Positions 39,038-46,967 of a stretch of 64,000 nt of DNA are shown here, one piece after another. Location of the stretch: assembly GCA_019239425.1 (NCBI GenBank), contig JAFAZX010000028.1, positions 1-64,000 on the forward strand, written 5' to 3'. The DNA is from Acidobacteriota bacterium. Its GTDB lineage: Bacteria > Acidobacteriota > Blastocatellia > Pyrinomonadales > Pyrinomonadaceae. Every line of letters begins with the position of its first letter. The first letter of the stretch is position 1. The translations under genes and the position numbers were made by a program. A model generated the notes under the pieces. That model had not been told where the DNA came from, searched no databases, and saw only the letters and a program-made list of their open reading frames with translations.

Positions 39038-40594
39038 CTATTCCCATTCTATCGTGCTTGGCGGCTTCGAGCTTATGTCAAAAACTACGCGATTAATACC
39101 CCTGACTTCTGAAATCAGTCGAGTCGAAATGCGACCTAAGACATCGTGCGGGAGGCGCGCCCAATCGGCGGTCATCCCGTCGACGCTCGTTACGGCCCGA
39201 ACCGCCAGCACTCGCTCATACGTCCTGAAATCACCCATCACGCCCACCGTGGAAACCGGTAAAAGCACTGGGAACGCCTGCCAGACGCTGTCGTAGAGTC
39301 CCGCGAGTTTCAGCTCCTCCTCGATAATTAAATCGGCCGCCCTGAGTAATTTCAAATGCCCTTCCGTGACTTCACCCAGTATCCTGACTGCGAAACCCGG
39401 GCCCGGGAAAGGATGCCTCCGGAGAAAATCTTCAGGTATCCTTAGGTCACGGCCTATCGTTCGGACTTCGTCTTTGAAAAGTTCCCTGAGCGGCTCGATG
39501 AGTTTTAGATTCATGCGCGCGGGCAGCCCTCCCACATTATGGTGACTTTTGATCACGGCCGAAGGACCACGCACAGAGACAGACTCAATTACATCGGGGT
39601 ACAAAGTCCCTTGGACGAGGTATCTGACGCCGCCTAGTTTTTGCGCCTCTCGTTCAAAAATTTCAATAAAAACCCTGCCGATTACCCTGCGCTTCTCCTC
39701 CGGGTCTACGATGCCTTTCAGCGCACCTAGAAACTCATCCGCCGCCTTCACGCCTACAACGTTGAGGCTCATCTTTTGCCTAAAAAGGGCGCAAGTGGTT
39801 TCGAACTCCCCCTCTTTAAGAAGACCAGTGTCTACAAAGATACAGGTCTGCCGGTCGCCTATCGCCTCGTGTATGAGTGCCGCCGCAACGGTCGAATCGA
39901 CGCCGCCCGAGAGTCCGCAGATCACCTTCTCCGTCCCGACCTGGGCACGAATTTTGGAGACTTGTTCGCCTATGATCGATTGCGGCGACCAGTCAGGTCT
40001 CGCGCCACATACTTCGAAGACGAAGTTTTGCAGAATCTGCTTGCCGAAAGGTGTGTGCGCCACCTCGGGGTGGAACTGGACGCCGAATATGCGGCCGCTT
40101 AACTCTTCGAACGCGTTAAGCGCGTCGGCCGTGCGGGCCGTGACGTGAAACCCGTCCGGGACGCTTATGAGATGATCGCCGTGGCTCATCCAGACGTCCA
40201 TCTCGGTCGGCAACCCTTTAAAAAGAGGGCTATTTTGGTCCGTGACGTTCAACCGCGCGTACCCGTATTCCCTGTTGACCGACGGGCGCACTTCCCCTCC
40301 CAATTCTGAGGCAATCAACTGTAACCCGTAGCAGATGCCCAAGACGGGACATCGAAACGCTTCGAGGAGTTCGTAGGAGAGTTTTGGGGCGTCTGTGTCA
40401 TAGACGGAGGCGGGCCCCCCGGAAAGAATTATCCCCTTCGGTTCACGCGCGAGGATTGCCTCTTTGGGCGTGTCGAAAGGCAGAATTTCGCAGTAGACGT
40501 TTGCTTCACGCACCCTTCTGGCGATTAACTGTGTGTATTGAGACCCGAAGTCTAGAATCAGGATGGTGTCGTGCTGCCCGGTTTGCTTGCTCAA
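39038..40594 (-). CDS. guaA: GMP synthase (glutamine-hydrolysing)
   Basis: 518 residues. N-terminal class I glutamine amidotransferase (LGICYGLQ nucleophile Cys, GVQFHPEV His/Glu), central ATP pyrophosphatase (SGGVDSTVAAAL) and C-terminal dimerisation domain ending SKPPSTIEWE. Converts XMP to GMP. Confidence 0.96.
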   Translation of the reverse strand: MSKQTGQHDTILILDFGSQYTQLIARRVREANVYCEILPFDTPKEAILAREPKGIILSGGPASVYDTDAPKLSYELLEAFRCPVLGICYGLQLIASELGGEVRPSVNREYGYARLNVTDQNSPLFKGLPTEMDVWMSHGDHLISVPDGFHVTARTADALNAFEELSGRIFGVQFHPEVAHTPFGKQILQNFVFEVCGARPDWSPQSIIGEQVSKIRAQVGTEKVICGLSGGVDSTVAAALIHEAIGDRQTCIFVDTGLLKEGEFETTCALFRQKMSLNVVGVKAADEFLGALKGIVDPEEKRRVIGRVFIEIFEREAQKLGGVRYLVQGTLYPDVIESVSVRGPSAVIKSHHNVGGLPARMNLKLIEPLRELFKDEVRTIGRDLRIPEDFLRRHPFPGPGFAVRILGEVTEGHLKLLRAADLIIEEELKLAGLYDSVWQAFPVLLPVSTVGVMGDFRTYERVLAVRAVTSVDGMTADWARLPHDVLGRISTRLISEVRGINRVVFDISSKPPSTIEWE

Positions 40595-40714
40595 AAGCCG
40601 GCCTCCTCCGTAGACTAAAGCCTACCGTACGTTTGGCTCCCTAGTTCGCGCGTGATTATAGTTGGTCGAAATATTTTTAGCCAAGCATACAGAGGGACGC
40701 TTTTACCGAAGACG

Positions 40715-41878
40715 ATGAGAGTTCAGACGACCTTAAATTTTATCCGAATCGAAAATAGCTCTATTTTTTTTGTGACGAGACTAGCCGTGCTGGCTTTATC
40801 GCTGTGGACGTTATCGGACGCCGCTGTTGGACAGGACTTGGCCGACTTAACGCGGCCCGTTTATGTCAGATGGCTCTTCAGAGCGTACGACATCACCAAT
40901 CTTACGCCCACGGCCGACAACGACCGCGCCTACCTGCCGCTGGGCAACGGCTCAATGGCCGCCGTGAGGCTGTCCGACGGAGGGCTCGCCTGGAAGAGTG
41001 ATGTAGGTGGAGCACTGTCGGCTTCGCCGGCAGTTGATGGCCGAAACGTCTACGTCGCCTCCGAAAGCCTGCCGACGCCCAAATCGCTCTACCCGCAAGC
41101 CACAGGTGCCCTGCGCGCATTGAGCAGGCAGAGCGGCCTGACCTCCTGGATGCGGACGTTGCCCTCCCCCGCCAGAGGGGTCATCAACCTGAACGCCCAA
41201 AACCTTTTCTTCACATCTTCGGACGGGCGACTCTATGCCATCAAGAAGGAGACGGGCGAAATCAGGTGGGTCAAATACAACTCATCCCCTTTCAGCACAC
41301 ACAATCTGCTGGACGGAAATACGCTCTACACCTGTGACAGCTACGGTGACATTATCTCCATAGAGGCGGAGAGCGGAAACACTCTCTGGCGTTATCGGAC
41401 TCGAAAGCAGTTGCGCGCGCCGGTCGCAGTCTACGGAACTATGATCTACGCGGGCACCGCGGACGGATTCGTCTACGCGATTGACAGGACGAACGGGCGA
41501 CTCAGGTGGAAGGTGAGGGTCGGAGCCGCGATACAGGCCGTCCTGGCCGGCGAGCGTTGGGTTCTGGCTACTTCTCTGGATAATTTCGTCTATTGCCTCT
41601 CGACGCAGAAAGGGGCGAAGGTTTGGAAGCGGCAGTTGGCGGGCAGGGTGACGGCGCCACCCCTCGTCTTGCACAACCACGTGCTGCTCGCTCCCTTAGC
41701 CGGCGACGAGTGCATTGTGCTCAACCTCGAGGACGGGAAGAAGGTCAACAGCATCTACGTCGGCGAGGACAACAACACGGAGGCCGCGCCACTGCTCACG
41801 GCGGACACGATTTTATTGACGACACGAGAAGGCTTGATGGCACTGGGCAACAACGTACAAGCACCCGGCTCGCAGTAA
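40715..41878 (+). CDS. PQQ-type beta-propeller protein (BamB-like)
   Basis: 387 residues from ATG 40715. A signal sequence (LAVLALSLWTLSDAAVG) is followed by about seven blades with the pattern VYxG..DGxVYAIDxxxGxLxWkxxxG (for example FVYAIDRTNGRLRWKVRVGA). Such propellers are scaffolds like BamB of the outer-membrane assembly machine, or parts of PQQ dehydrogenases; no quinone-binding residues are evident. An upstream GTG (40652) would put non-signal residues first and is rejected. Confidence 0.82.
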   Translation: MRVQTTLNFIRIENSSIFFVTRLAVLALSLWTLSDAAVGQDLADLTRPVYVRWLFRAYDITNLTPTADNDRAYLPLGNGSMAAVRLSDGGLAWKSDVGGALSASPAVDGRNVYVASESLPTPKSLYPQATGALRALSRQSGLTSWMRTLPSPARGVINLNAQNLFFTSSDGRLYAIKKETGEIRWVKYNSSPFSTHNLLDGNTLYTCDSYGDIISIEAESGNTLWRYRTRKQLRAPVAVYGTMIYAGTADGFVYAIDRTNGRLRWKVRVGAAIQAVLAGERWVLATSLDNFVYCLSTQKGAKVWKRQLAGRVTAPPLVLHNHVLLAPLAGDECIVLNLEDGKKVNSIYVGEDNNTEAAPLLTADTILLTTREGLMALGNNVQAPGSQ

Positions 41879-41899
41879 AAAACTCTCTTCGCGACGGCC

Positions 41900-42820
41900 T
41901 CAATCTTCCGCGGGGCGCGAGCGGAAAAGCGCGAAGAAGCGGAAGACGAGCCCGTGGAGGACGTATAGGAGGACAAGCGTCAGGAGGACGTAACGGGAGT
42001 AGAGCCAGACGAGCATGCCCACTGCGGCAATGACGGGCATGACCATAATCGTGTTGCGCTTCCCCGCCCCGAGCGTCTTGAAGCTGGAATAGCGAATTGT
42101 ACTCACCATCAGCGCCCCGAGCACCGCGACCGCGCCCATCAGGATGCCCGCGTAGAGGGACGAGTAGTCGCCCCCGTAGGTGAGCAGGGGGCGGGGCGCG
42201 AAGTGTATCAGCGCGGCGAGCAGGCCCGCCGCCGCCGGGATCGGAAGCCCCACAAAATTCTTCTTATCGACCTTCGCGCTCCCCTCCGCCAGCGTGCGCG
42301 GCCGCGTCGCCTGCACGTTGAACCTCGCGAGCCGGAGGGCGCCGCAGATCAGGAACATGAATGAAAGGAACCAGCCCAGTTTGTGGAGTTGGCTGCCGTC
42401 GGGGTAGGTCGAGCCGTAGCCCCACGCGTAGACGAGCACGGCCGGCGCGATGCCGAACGTGAGCACGTCCGCAATCGAATCGAACTGGATGCCTATTTCC
42501 GTCGTCGTCTTCGTGAGGCGCGCGATCCTCCCGTCGAGCGTGTCGAAGAGGATGGCCCAGCCGATGGCGCGCGAGGCGTTGTCGAAGTGCATCGTCGCGG
42601 CCGCGATCTTCTGCGCCGCCGCCGCGTCCAGGGGCTGCCCCAAAGACGCCCCGTCCAGCATCTGAAAGCCGCGCAGCGCGGCCATGACCGCGAAGTAGCC
42701 CATGCCTATGTTTGCCGCCGTGAAGGCTGAGGGCAGGAGGTAGAGGCCCTTCTTAATCCCGCGCCGCTCCCTGACCTCTTCGGGCTGTAACGCCTCGCTT
42801 CCTTTCGCCTCACTCGCCAT
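41900..42820 (-). CDS. pssA: CDP-diacylglycerol--serine O-phosphatidyltransferase
   Basis: 306 residues, integral membrane enzyme. The CDP-alcohol phosphotransferase signature is complete (FDTLDGRIARLTKTTTEIG then FDSIADV). It makes phosphatidylserine, the substrate of the preceding gene product, psd, which overlaps it by 11 bases. Sharp rise in GC content relative to the previous gene. Confidence 0.93.
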   Translation of the reverse strand: MASEAKGSEALQPEEVRERRGIKKGLYLLPSAFTAANIGMGYFAVMAALRGFQMLDGASLGQPLDAAAAQKIAAATMHFDNASRAIGWAILFDTLDGRIARLTKTTTEIGIQFDSIADVLTFGIAPAVLVYAWGYGSTYPDGSQLHKLGWFLSFMFLICGALRLARFNVQATRPRTLAEGSAKVDKKNFVGLPIPAAAGLLAALIHFAPRPLLTYGGDYSSLYAGILMGAVAVLGALMVSTIRYSSFKTLGAGKRNTIMVMPVIAAVGMLVWLYSRYVLLTLVLLYVLHGLVFRFFALFRSRPAED

Positions 42821-43454
42821 CCGAGCACCTCCCTATCACGGTCACGCCGCCGCTCACGCGCTGACCCACTCTGACGAGGACTTCGACATCTTTCGGCAGG
42901 ACGAGGTCTGTCCGCGAGCCGAACTTGATGAGGCCGAAGCGTTCGCCCAGCTCAAGGCTGTCGCCGGGCTGCTTCCAGCAGACGATCCTGCGCGCGAGCA
43001 CGCCCGCGATCTGCTTGCAGACCACGGTCAAACGCTCGCCCTTAATCGTCAGGGCGTTCTGTTCGTTCACGAGGCTCGCGTTGTCGCTCGTGGCCGCGAC
43101 GAAGCGCCCCTTCGTGTAGGTCACGTCGACGACCCTGCCCGCGATGGGGGCGCGGTTGACGTGCACGTCGAAGGGCGAAAGGAAGATGCTGACGACGGTC
43201 GGCGAGTCCGCGCCCTCGCCCGAGAGCTTCTCGATCCTCGTCACCTTGCCGTCCGCGGGCGAGACGACGAGGTTCGCCTCCTTCGGCACCGTGCGCCGCG
43301 GGTCTCGGAAGAAGTAGGCCATGAAGGCCGCGAGCAGAAGCAGCACGAGGGCCAGCGCCAGCAGGGGCAGCGCGGGCCAGAAAAGGTAGAGCAGCCCCAA
43401 CGCCAACCCCGCTACGAGCGGGACGAGGACCCACGGGTAGCCGTCTTTGACCAT
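42810..43454 (-). CDS. psd: Phosphatidylserine decarboxylase proenzyme
   Basis: 214 residues, the short (type II) form with two N-terminal membrane helices. The self-cleavage site that creates the pyruvoyl group is the GS of KFGSRTD near residue 180; SIFLSPFDVHVNRAP is typical. It produces phosphatidylethanolamine. Translationally coupled to pssA. Confidence 0.93.
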   Translation of the reverse strand: MVKDGYPWVLVPLVAGLALGLLYLFWPALPLLALALVLLLLAAFMAYFFRDPRRTVPKEANLVVSPADGKVTRIEKLSGEGADSPTVVSIFLSPFDVHVNRAPIAGRVVDVTYTKGRFVAATSDNASLVNEQNALTIKGERLTVVCKQIAGVLARRIVCWKQPGDSLELGERFGLIKFGSRTDLVLPKDVEVLVRVGQRVSGGVTVIGRCSDGE

Positions 43455-43563
43455 CTGGAACCCCTTCGAAACGTTTCCGTCTAAAGTGAAACGGGGGCGC
43501 CCAAGAAATTTTGAAGCGTCCCCCGTCCCTGAAATGCCTGGGAGTGCCCGCAGGGCGCGCCGC

Positions 43564-43806
43564 CTAGTGCGCCGTGCTCCCCGCGCTCTGGTGTCTGAGC
43601 ATGATTGCCTGCATCTGATCCTTCACGGCCAGCTTCTTCTTCTTGAGCGTGACCTCTTCGAGCTGCTCCTCGTCGCTCGGGTACTGGAGTGCGGAAAGCT
43701 CACTCAGGCGCTGCTCGTAGCGCCCGTGCTCGCGCGCCAGCTCACGGAACTCCGGGTCAACCGCGATCAACTGCTCCTTCAGGCCGTCCGTGTTGGTCGT
43801 TTCCAT
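43564..43806 (-). CDS. YdcH/DUF465 family small coiled-coil protein
   Basis: 80 residues: two predicted helices forming a hairpin, with FRELAREHGRYEQRLSEL and EEVTLKKKKLAVKDQMQAIM matching DUF465. Function not established in the family. A purine-rich GAAAGGAGA region precedes the ATG. Confidence 0.82.
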   Translation of the reverse strand: METTNTDGLKEQLIAVDPEFRELAREHGRYEQRLSELSALQYPSDEEQLEEVTLKKKKLAVKDQMQAIMLRHQSAGSTAH

Positions 43807-43930
43807 ATTGGAAAGGTCTCCTTTCAGATGCGTGGAGTGTTGGCTTAGAGCGGCCGCGCGCCGAATGACGTTTTTTGTTCCACGCGCGGCCGTTCCGTTA
43901 CGAAAATGTTAGCCCAATTCCCAAACCCTT

Positions 43931-44440
43931 TCAAGCGGCAGTTGCCAGCCGCCTCGTCATGATCTTGGCGTCCTCGACCGGCTCCCTGTAATAGCCCTTC
44001 CGCTCGCCGACGACGCGGAAGCCGAAGCGCTCGTACATCATCTGCGCGGGCAGATTGCCTGCGCGCACCTCCAGAACGGCCTCGACCGCGCCGCGCCGCG
44101 CGCCCGCTTCGAGCGCCGCCCAGAGCAGTGCGCCGCCGACGCCGCGCCGCCTGGACTCGGGCCAGACGCCTATGTTGTTGACGTGCAGCTCGTCCGCGTT
44201 GATGCGCGCGGCGATGTAGCCCGCGAGGCCCCGCCCGTTCGAAGCGTCCGGCGTGTAGCGGCGGGCCACGAGCATCACAGCCTCCTGCTTATCGAGCTCC
44301 GCGCGGTACGCCTCCCAGCCCCACTGACTGAGCCCGGTCGTCTCCTCTATCTCGACGACCTCCAAAAGATCGTGCTCCGACATGGGGACGACGACGCACC
44401 CCGCCTGCTCCAGCTCAACCCTCATTTCTGCGCGTGACAT
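43931..44440 (-). CDS. rimI: Ribosomal protein S18-alanine N-acetyltransferase
   Basis: 169 residues, GNAT fold. Acetyl-CoA loop region RRRGVGGALL (Q/RxxGxG/A), VRAGNLPAQMMYERFGF is the RimI hallmark. The first 20 residues overlap the end of tsaB by 19 bases; the tsaB-rimI pairing is common, strengthening both calls. Confidence 0.9.
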   Translation of the reverse strand: MSRAEMRVELEQAGCVVVPMSEHDLLEVVEIEETTGLSQWGWEAYRAELDKQEAVMLVARRYTPDASNGRGLAGYIAARINADELHVNNIGVWPESRRRGVGGALLWAALEAGARRGAVEAVLEVRAGNLPAQMMYERFGFRVVGERKGYYREPVEDAKIMTRRLATAA

Positions 44441-45210
44441 AAATCCTTCAGCTCCGCGTCGGACGGCCTGACGTAGACGGCCGTGAGACCTTGCGTCGCC
44501 GCGCCGGAGGCGTACGACGCCGAGGCCATCTCGGCGACGGTCGCGGCCAGAGCCTCCGCGGCAGGCTCAAACACCCAGGCCCCCTCCGCCAACGGGACGT
44601 GCGCGCCCGGTTCCGCAAACTCTAACCCTTTGGCCGCGGCCCTCTCCCGAATCAACTCAAGGAACTTGAGAGCGCCGCCGCCCGCCCACTTCAGCCCGCC
44701 GCCCTGCGCCGCCATCCTCTCTAAGAGTAGCGCGGGCGGAAGGTGCGTCGGCTCCTCCAACTCCGACACGACGCCTTCGGCCGACACGGACAGCATCTGC
44801 GCGAAGACCTCGCCGCGCCCCGCCGGGATGAGCGACACGACGCGCGCCGCCGGCCTCACGCTGTAGGCGAGTGCGTGCAGCGTCTGCACGCCGACGGCGG
44901 GCCTGCCGGTCGTCAGCGCGAGCCCCTTGACCGTCGCCAGCCCCGAGCGCAGGCCCGTGAAACTTCCAGGCCCGACGGCCGCCGCGTACAGTCCGACCTC
45001 CTTCAACTTGACGCCGGCCGAAGCGAGCATGCGGTCTACGTCCGAGAGGAGGCTGGCCGAGCCGCCCTCGCGCAGCCCGCTCGAACTCTCCGCGAGCACT
45101 CGCCCCCCGCCGTAGAGCGCGACACTCCTGCGCTCCGTGGACGTGTCGACGCCGAGCGTCAGCAAACTCTTCTCCAAATCCCCTCCGACGAAAATGACGT
45201 TGTTTGACAT
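44422..45210 (-). CDS. tsaB: tRNA threonylcarbamoyladenosine biosynthesis protein TsaB
   Basis: 262 residues. ASKHA fold with LTLGVDTSTERRSVAL, AAAVGPGSFTGLRSGLATVKGLAL, which is diagnostic. It forms the TsaB-TsaD-TsaE complex for t6A modification of tRNAs; a Sua5-family protein supplying the intermediate is at 52604. ATG 45210 gives the family-length N-terminus plus ~15 residues. Confidence 0.92.
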   Translation of the reverse strand: MSNNVIFVGGDLEKSLLTLGVDTSTERRSVALYGGGRVLAESSSGLREGGSASLLSDVDRMLASAGVKLKEVGLYAAAVGPGSFTGLRSGLATVKGLALTTGRPAVGVQTLHALAYSVRPAARVVSLIPAGRGEVFAQMLSVSAEGVVSELEEPTHLPPALLLERMAAQGGGLKWAGGGALKFLELIRERAAAKGLEFAEPGAHVPLAEGAWVFEPAAEALAATVAEMASASYASGAATQGLTAVYVRPSDAELKDLCHAQK

Positions 45211-45297
45211 GCCGCGATTTGTCGCGAGATTATAGGCGTGGTCAGCAAACCAAATCAATTCATTCGTTCCGGCCGGGGGCTTTCGAGGGTTTTTCCG

Positions 45298-46338
45298 ATG
45301 GGTCTACGCGTAGGGATTCTGACCGGGGGCGGCGACGCGCCGGGCTTGAACGCGGTCATCCGCGCCGTCGTCCGCCGCTCGATGCACGTCGAGGGGGCCG
45401 AAGTCCTCGGCGTGATGAACGGCTGGCGCGGCCTCATCGAAGACGACATCCAGCTGCTCACGCGCAACCACGTCTCGGGCATCCTCCCGCGCGGCGGCAC
45501 CATCCTCGGCACCTCGCGCACGAACCCGCAGGACGGCGAGGACTACCCCGCGCGCATACGCGCCACCTGGGCGCGCCACGGGATGGACGCCCTCATCGTC
45601 ACGGGCGGCGAGGGCACCCTGCGGGCCGCCCGCGACATGTGGCACAAACACCAGCTCCCGCTCGTCGGCATCCCGAAGACCATCGACAACGACCTCGACG
45701 GGACGGACTTCCCCTTCGGCTTCGACACGGCGGTCAACACCGTGATGGAGGCCGTCGACCGCCTGCACTCGACGGCCGAGTCACACCACCGCGTGATGGT
45801 CATCGAGGTGATGGGCCGCCACGCCGGCTGGATCGCGGCCTACGGAGGCATCGCGGGCGGCGCCGACGTCATCCTCGTCCCCGAACACCCGTTCCGCATC
45901 ACGCGCATCTGCGAGCTGCTCCGCCACAGAGAGATGCAGGGGAGCGCCTTCTCCATCATCGTCGTCGCGGAGGACGCGCACCCGCACCCCGAGGAGAACT
46001 TCCTCAGCGAAGACGCGCGCGCGCAGATTTACCGAAAGGGCCGCCTCGGCGGCATCGGCTTCCACCTCGCCGTCGAGATCGAGCGCCACACGGGCATCGA
46101 GACGCGCCACGCCAACCTCGGCTACGTCCAGCGCGGCGGCTCGCCCTCCGCCTTCGACCGCGTCCTCGCCACGCGCTTCGGCGTCAAAGCCTTCGAGCTG
46201 ATTCTCGAAAAGCACTGGGGCCAGATGGTCGCCCTGCGCTGCAACAAGGTCATCAGCGTCCCCCTCGACGACGCCGTCCGCCGCCTCAAACTGCTCGACG
46301 AAGAGGTCTACCACGTCGCGGAAGTCTTCTTCGGTTAG
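45298..46338 (+). CDS. pfkA: 6-phosphofructokinase
   Basis: 346 residues. GGDAPGLNAVIRA binds nucleotide, GIPKTIDNDLDGTD contains the catalytic Asp, and GGEGTLRAA carries Gly at the position that distinguishes ATP-dependent (Gly) from pyrophosphate-dependent (Asp) enzymes. The PKTIDND Lys is otherwise typical of pyrophosphate forms; the combination matches the actinobacterial ATP-dependent subgroup. ATG 45298 is chosen over the upstream GTG. Its stop is inside hairpin 7. Confidence 0.9.
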   Translation: MGLRVGILTGGGDAPGLNAVIRAVVRRSMHVEGAEVLGVMNGWRGLIEDDIQLLTRNHVSGILPRGGTILGTSRTNPQDGEDYPARIRATWARHGMDALIVTGGEGTLRAARDMWHKHQLPLVGIPKTIDNDLDGTDFPFGFDTAVNTVMEAVDRLHSTAESHHRVMVIEVMGRHAGWIAAYGGIAGGADVILVPEHPFRITRICELLRHREMQGSAFSIIVVAEDAHPHPEENFLSEDARAQIYRKGRLGGIGFHLAVEIERHTGIETRHANLGYVQRGGSPSAFDRVLATRFGVKAFELILEKHWGQMVALRCNKVISVPLDDAVRRLKLLDEEVYHVAEVFFG

Positions 46339-46423
46339 TGATAAGTGATGAGTGATGAGTGATAAGAGGAAGCAGGCCGGGCCTTGTCTTCCTCTTATCA
46401 CTCATCACTCATCACTTATCACT
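46337..46423. repeat. Heptad-periodic intergenic hairpin 7 (perfect 36-bp stem)
   Basis: Arms 46337-46372 and 46388-46423 are exact reverse complements. Units GTGATAA, GTGATGA, GTGATGA, GTGATAA. The pfkA stop lies in the left arm and the convergent membrane gene's last codons and stop lie in the right arm. Confidence 0.96.
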
Positions 46424-46806
46424 TTCTTAGCCACCTTCTCTTTAATCGTCGTCTCGATCTTCTCGCTCTTGATGTCGAGGCGGAGGCGGTTGTAGAGGCT
46501 CATGTACTGGTTGGCGACCCAGACGAGCGCGAAGCCGCCGATGAGGTAGCCGCGCCAGTCTTCGAAGAGCAGGTGATAGCGCGTGACGAAGAGGAAGAAG
46601 ACCGTCACGTAGTGGCTGAAGCAGTATTCGCAGGTGAAGAGGTAGAAGAACTTCCTCTGATACCAGCGCCGGCACTCCTTGCTCCGGCGCACGCAGAACT
46701 CCCTCGGCTCGCGGAAGACCTCCTCGTGCGTCACCGTCCACGCGACGCACGCGATGGGAATCGCGAGCAGGAAGAGCACGGCGACCTGTAACCCAAGGCT
46801 CTCCAT
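46405..46806 (-). CDS. Small membrane protein with cysteine-rich loop
   Basis: 133 residues, about three hydrophobic helices (VAVLFLLAIPIACVAW, YVTVFFLFVTRYHLLF, YLIGGFALVWVANQY). Between the first two lies a cysteine-rich loop (EFCVRRSKECRRWYQRKFFYLFTCEYC) that could bind metal. The last residues VISDE are encoded by the arm of hairpin 7. Function unknown. Confidence 0.7.
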   Translation of the reverse strand: MESLGLQVAVLFLLAIPIACVAWTVTHEEVFREPREFCVRRSKECRRWYQRKFFYLFTCEYCFSHYVTVFFLFVTRYHLLFEDWRGYLIGGFALVWVANQYMSLYNRLRLDIKSEKIETTIKEKVAKKVISDE

Positions 46807-46967
46807 CGGACGCTGAACTCTCCCTTAACCCTGTCACGGTTTTATCCCGAACAGTTGAGATTTTCCCCGCGCGGCGTTCGTGCATGTGCCCAACCTTTGT
46901 GGTAGCTTTGACGCCCGAGCCTGCGGTCGTTGACAACCGCCCTTCACGCAGGCGCCATTTCAAGAAC

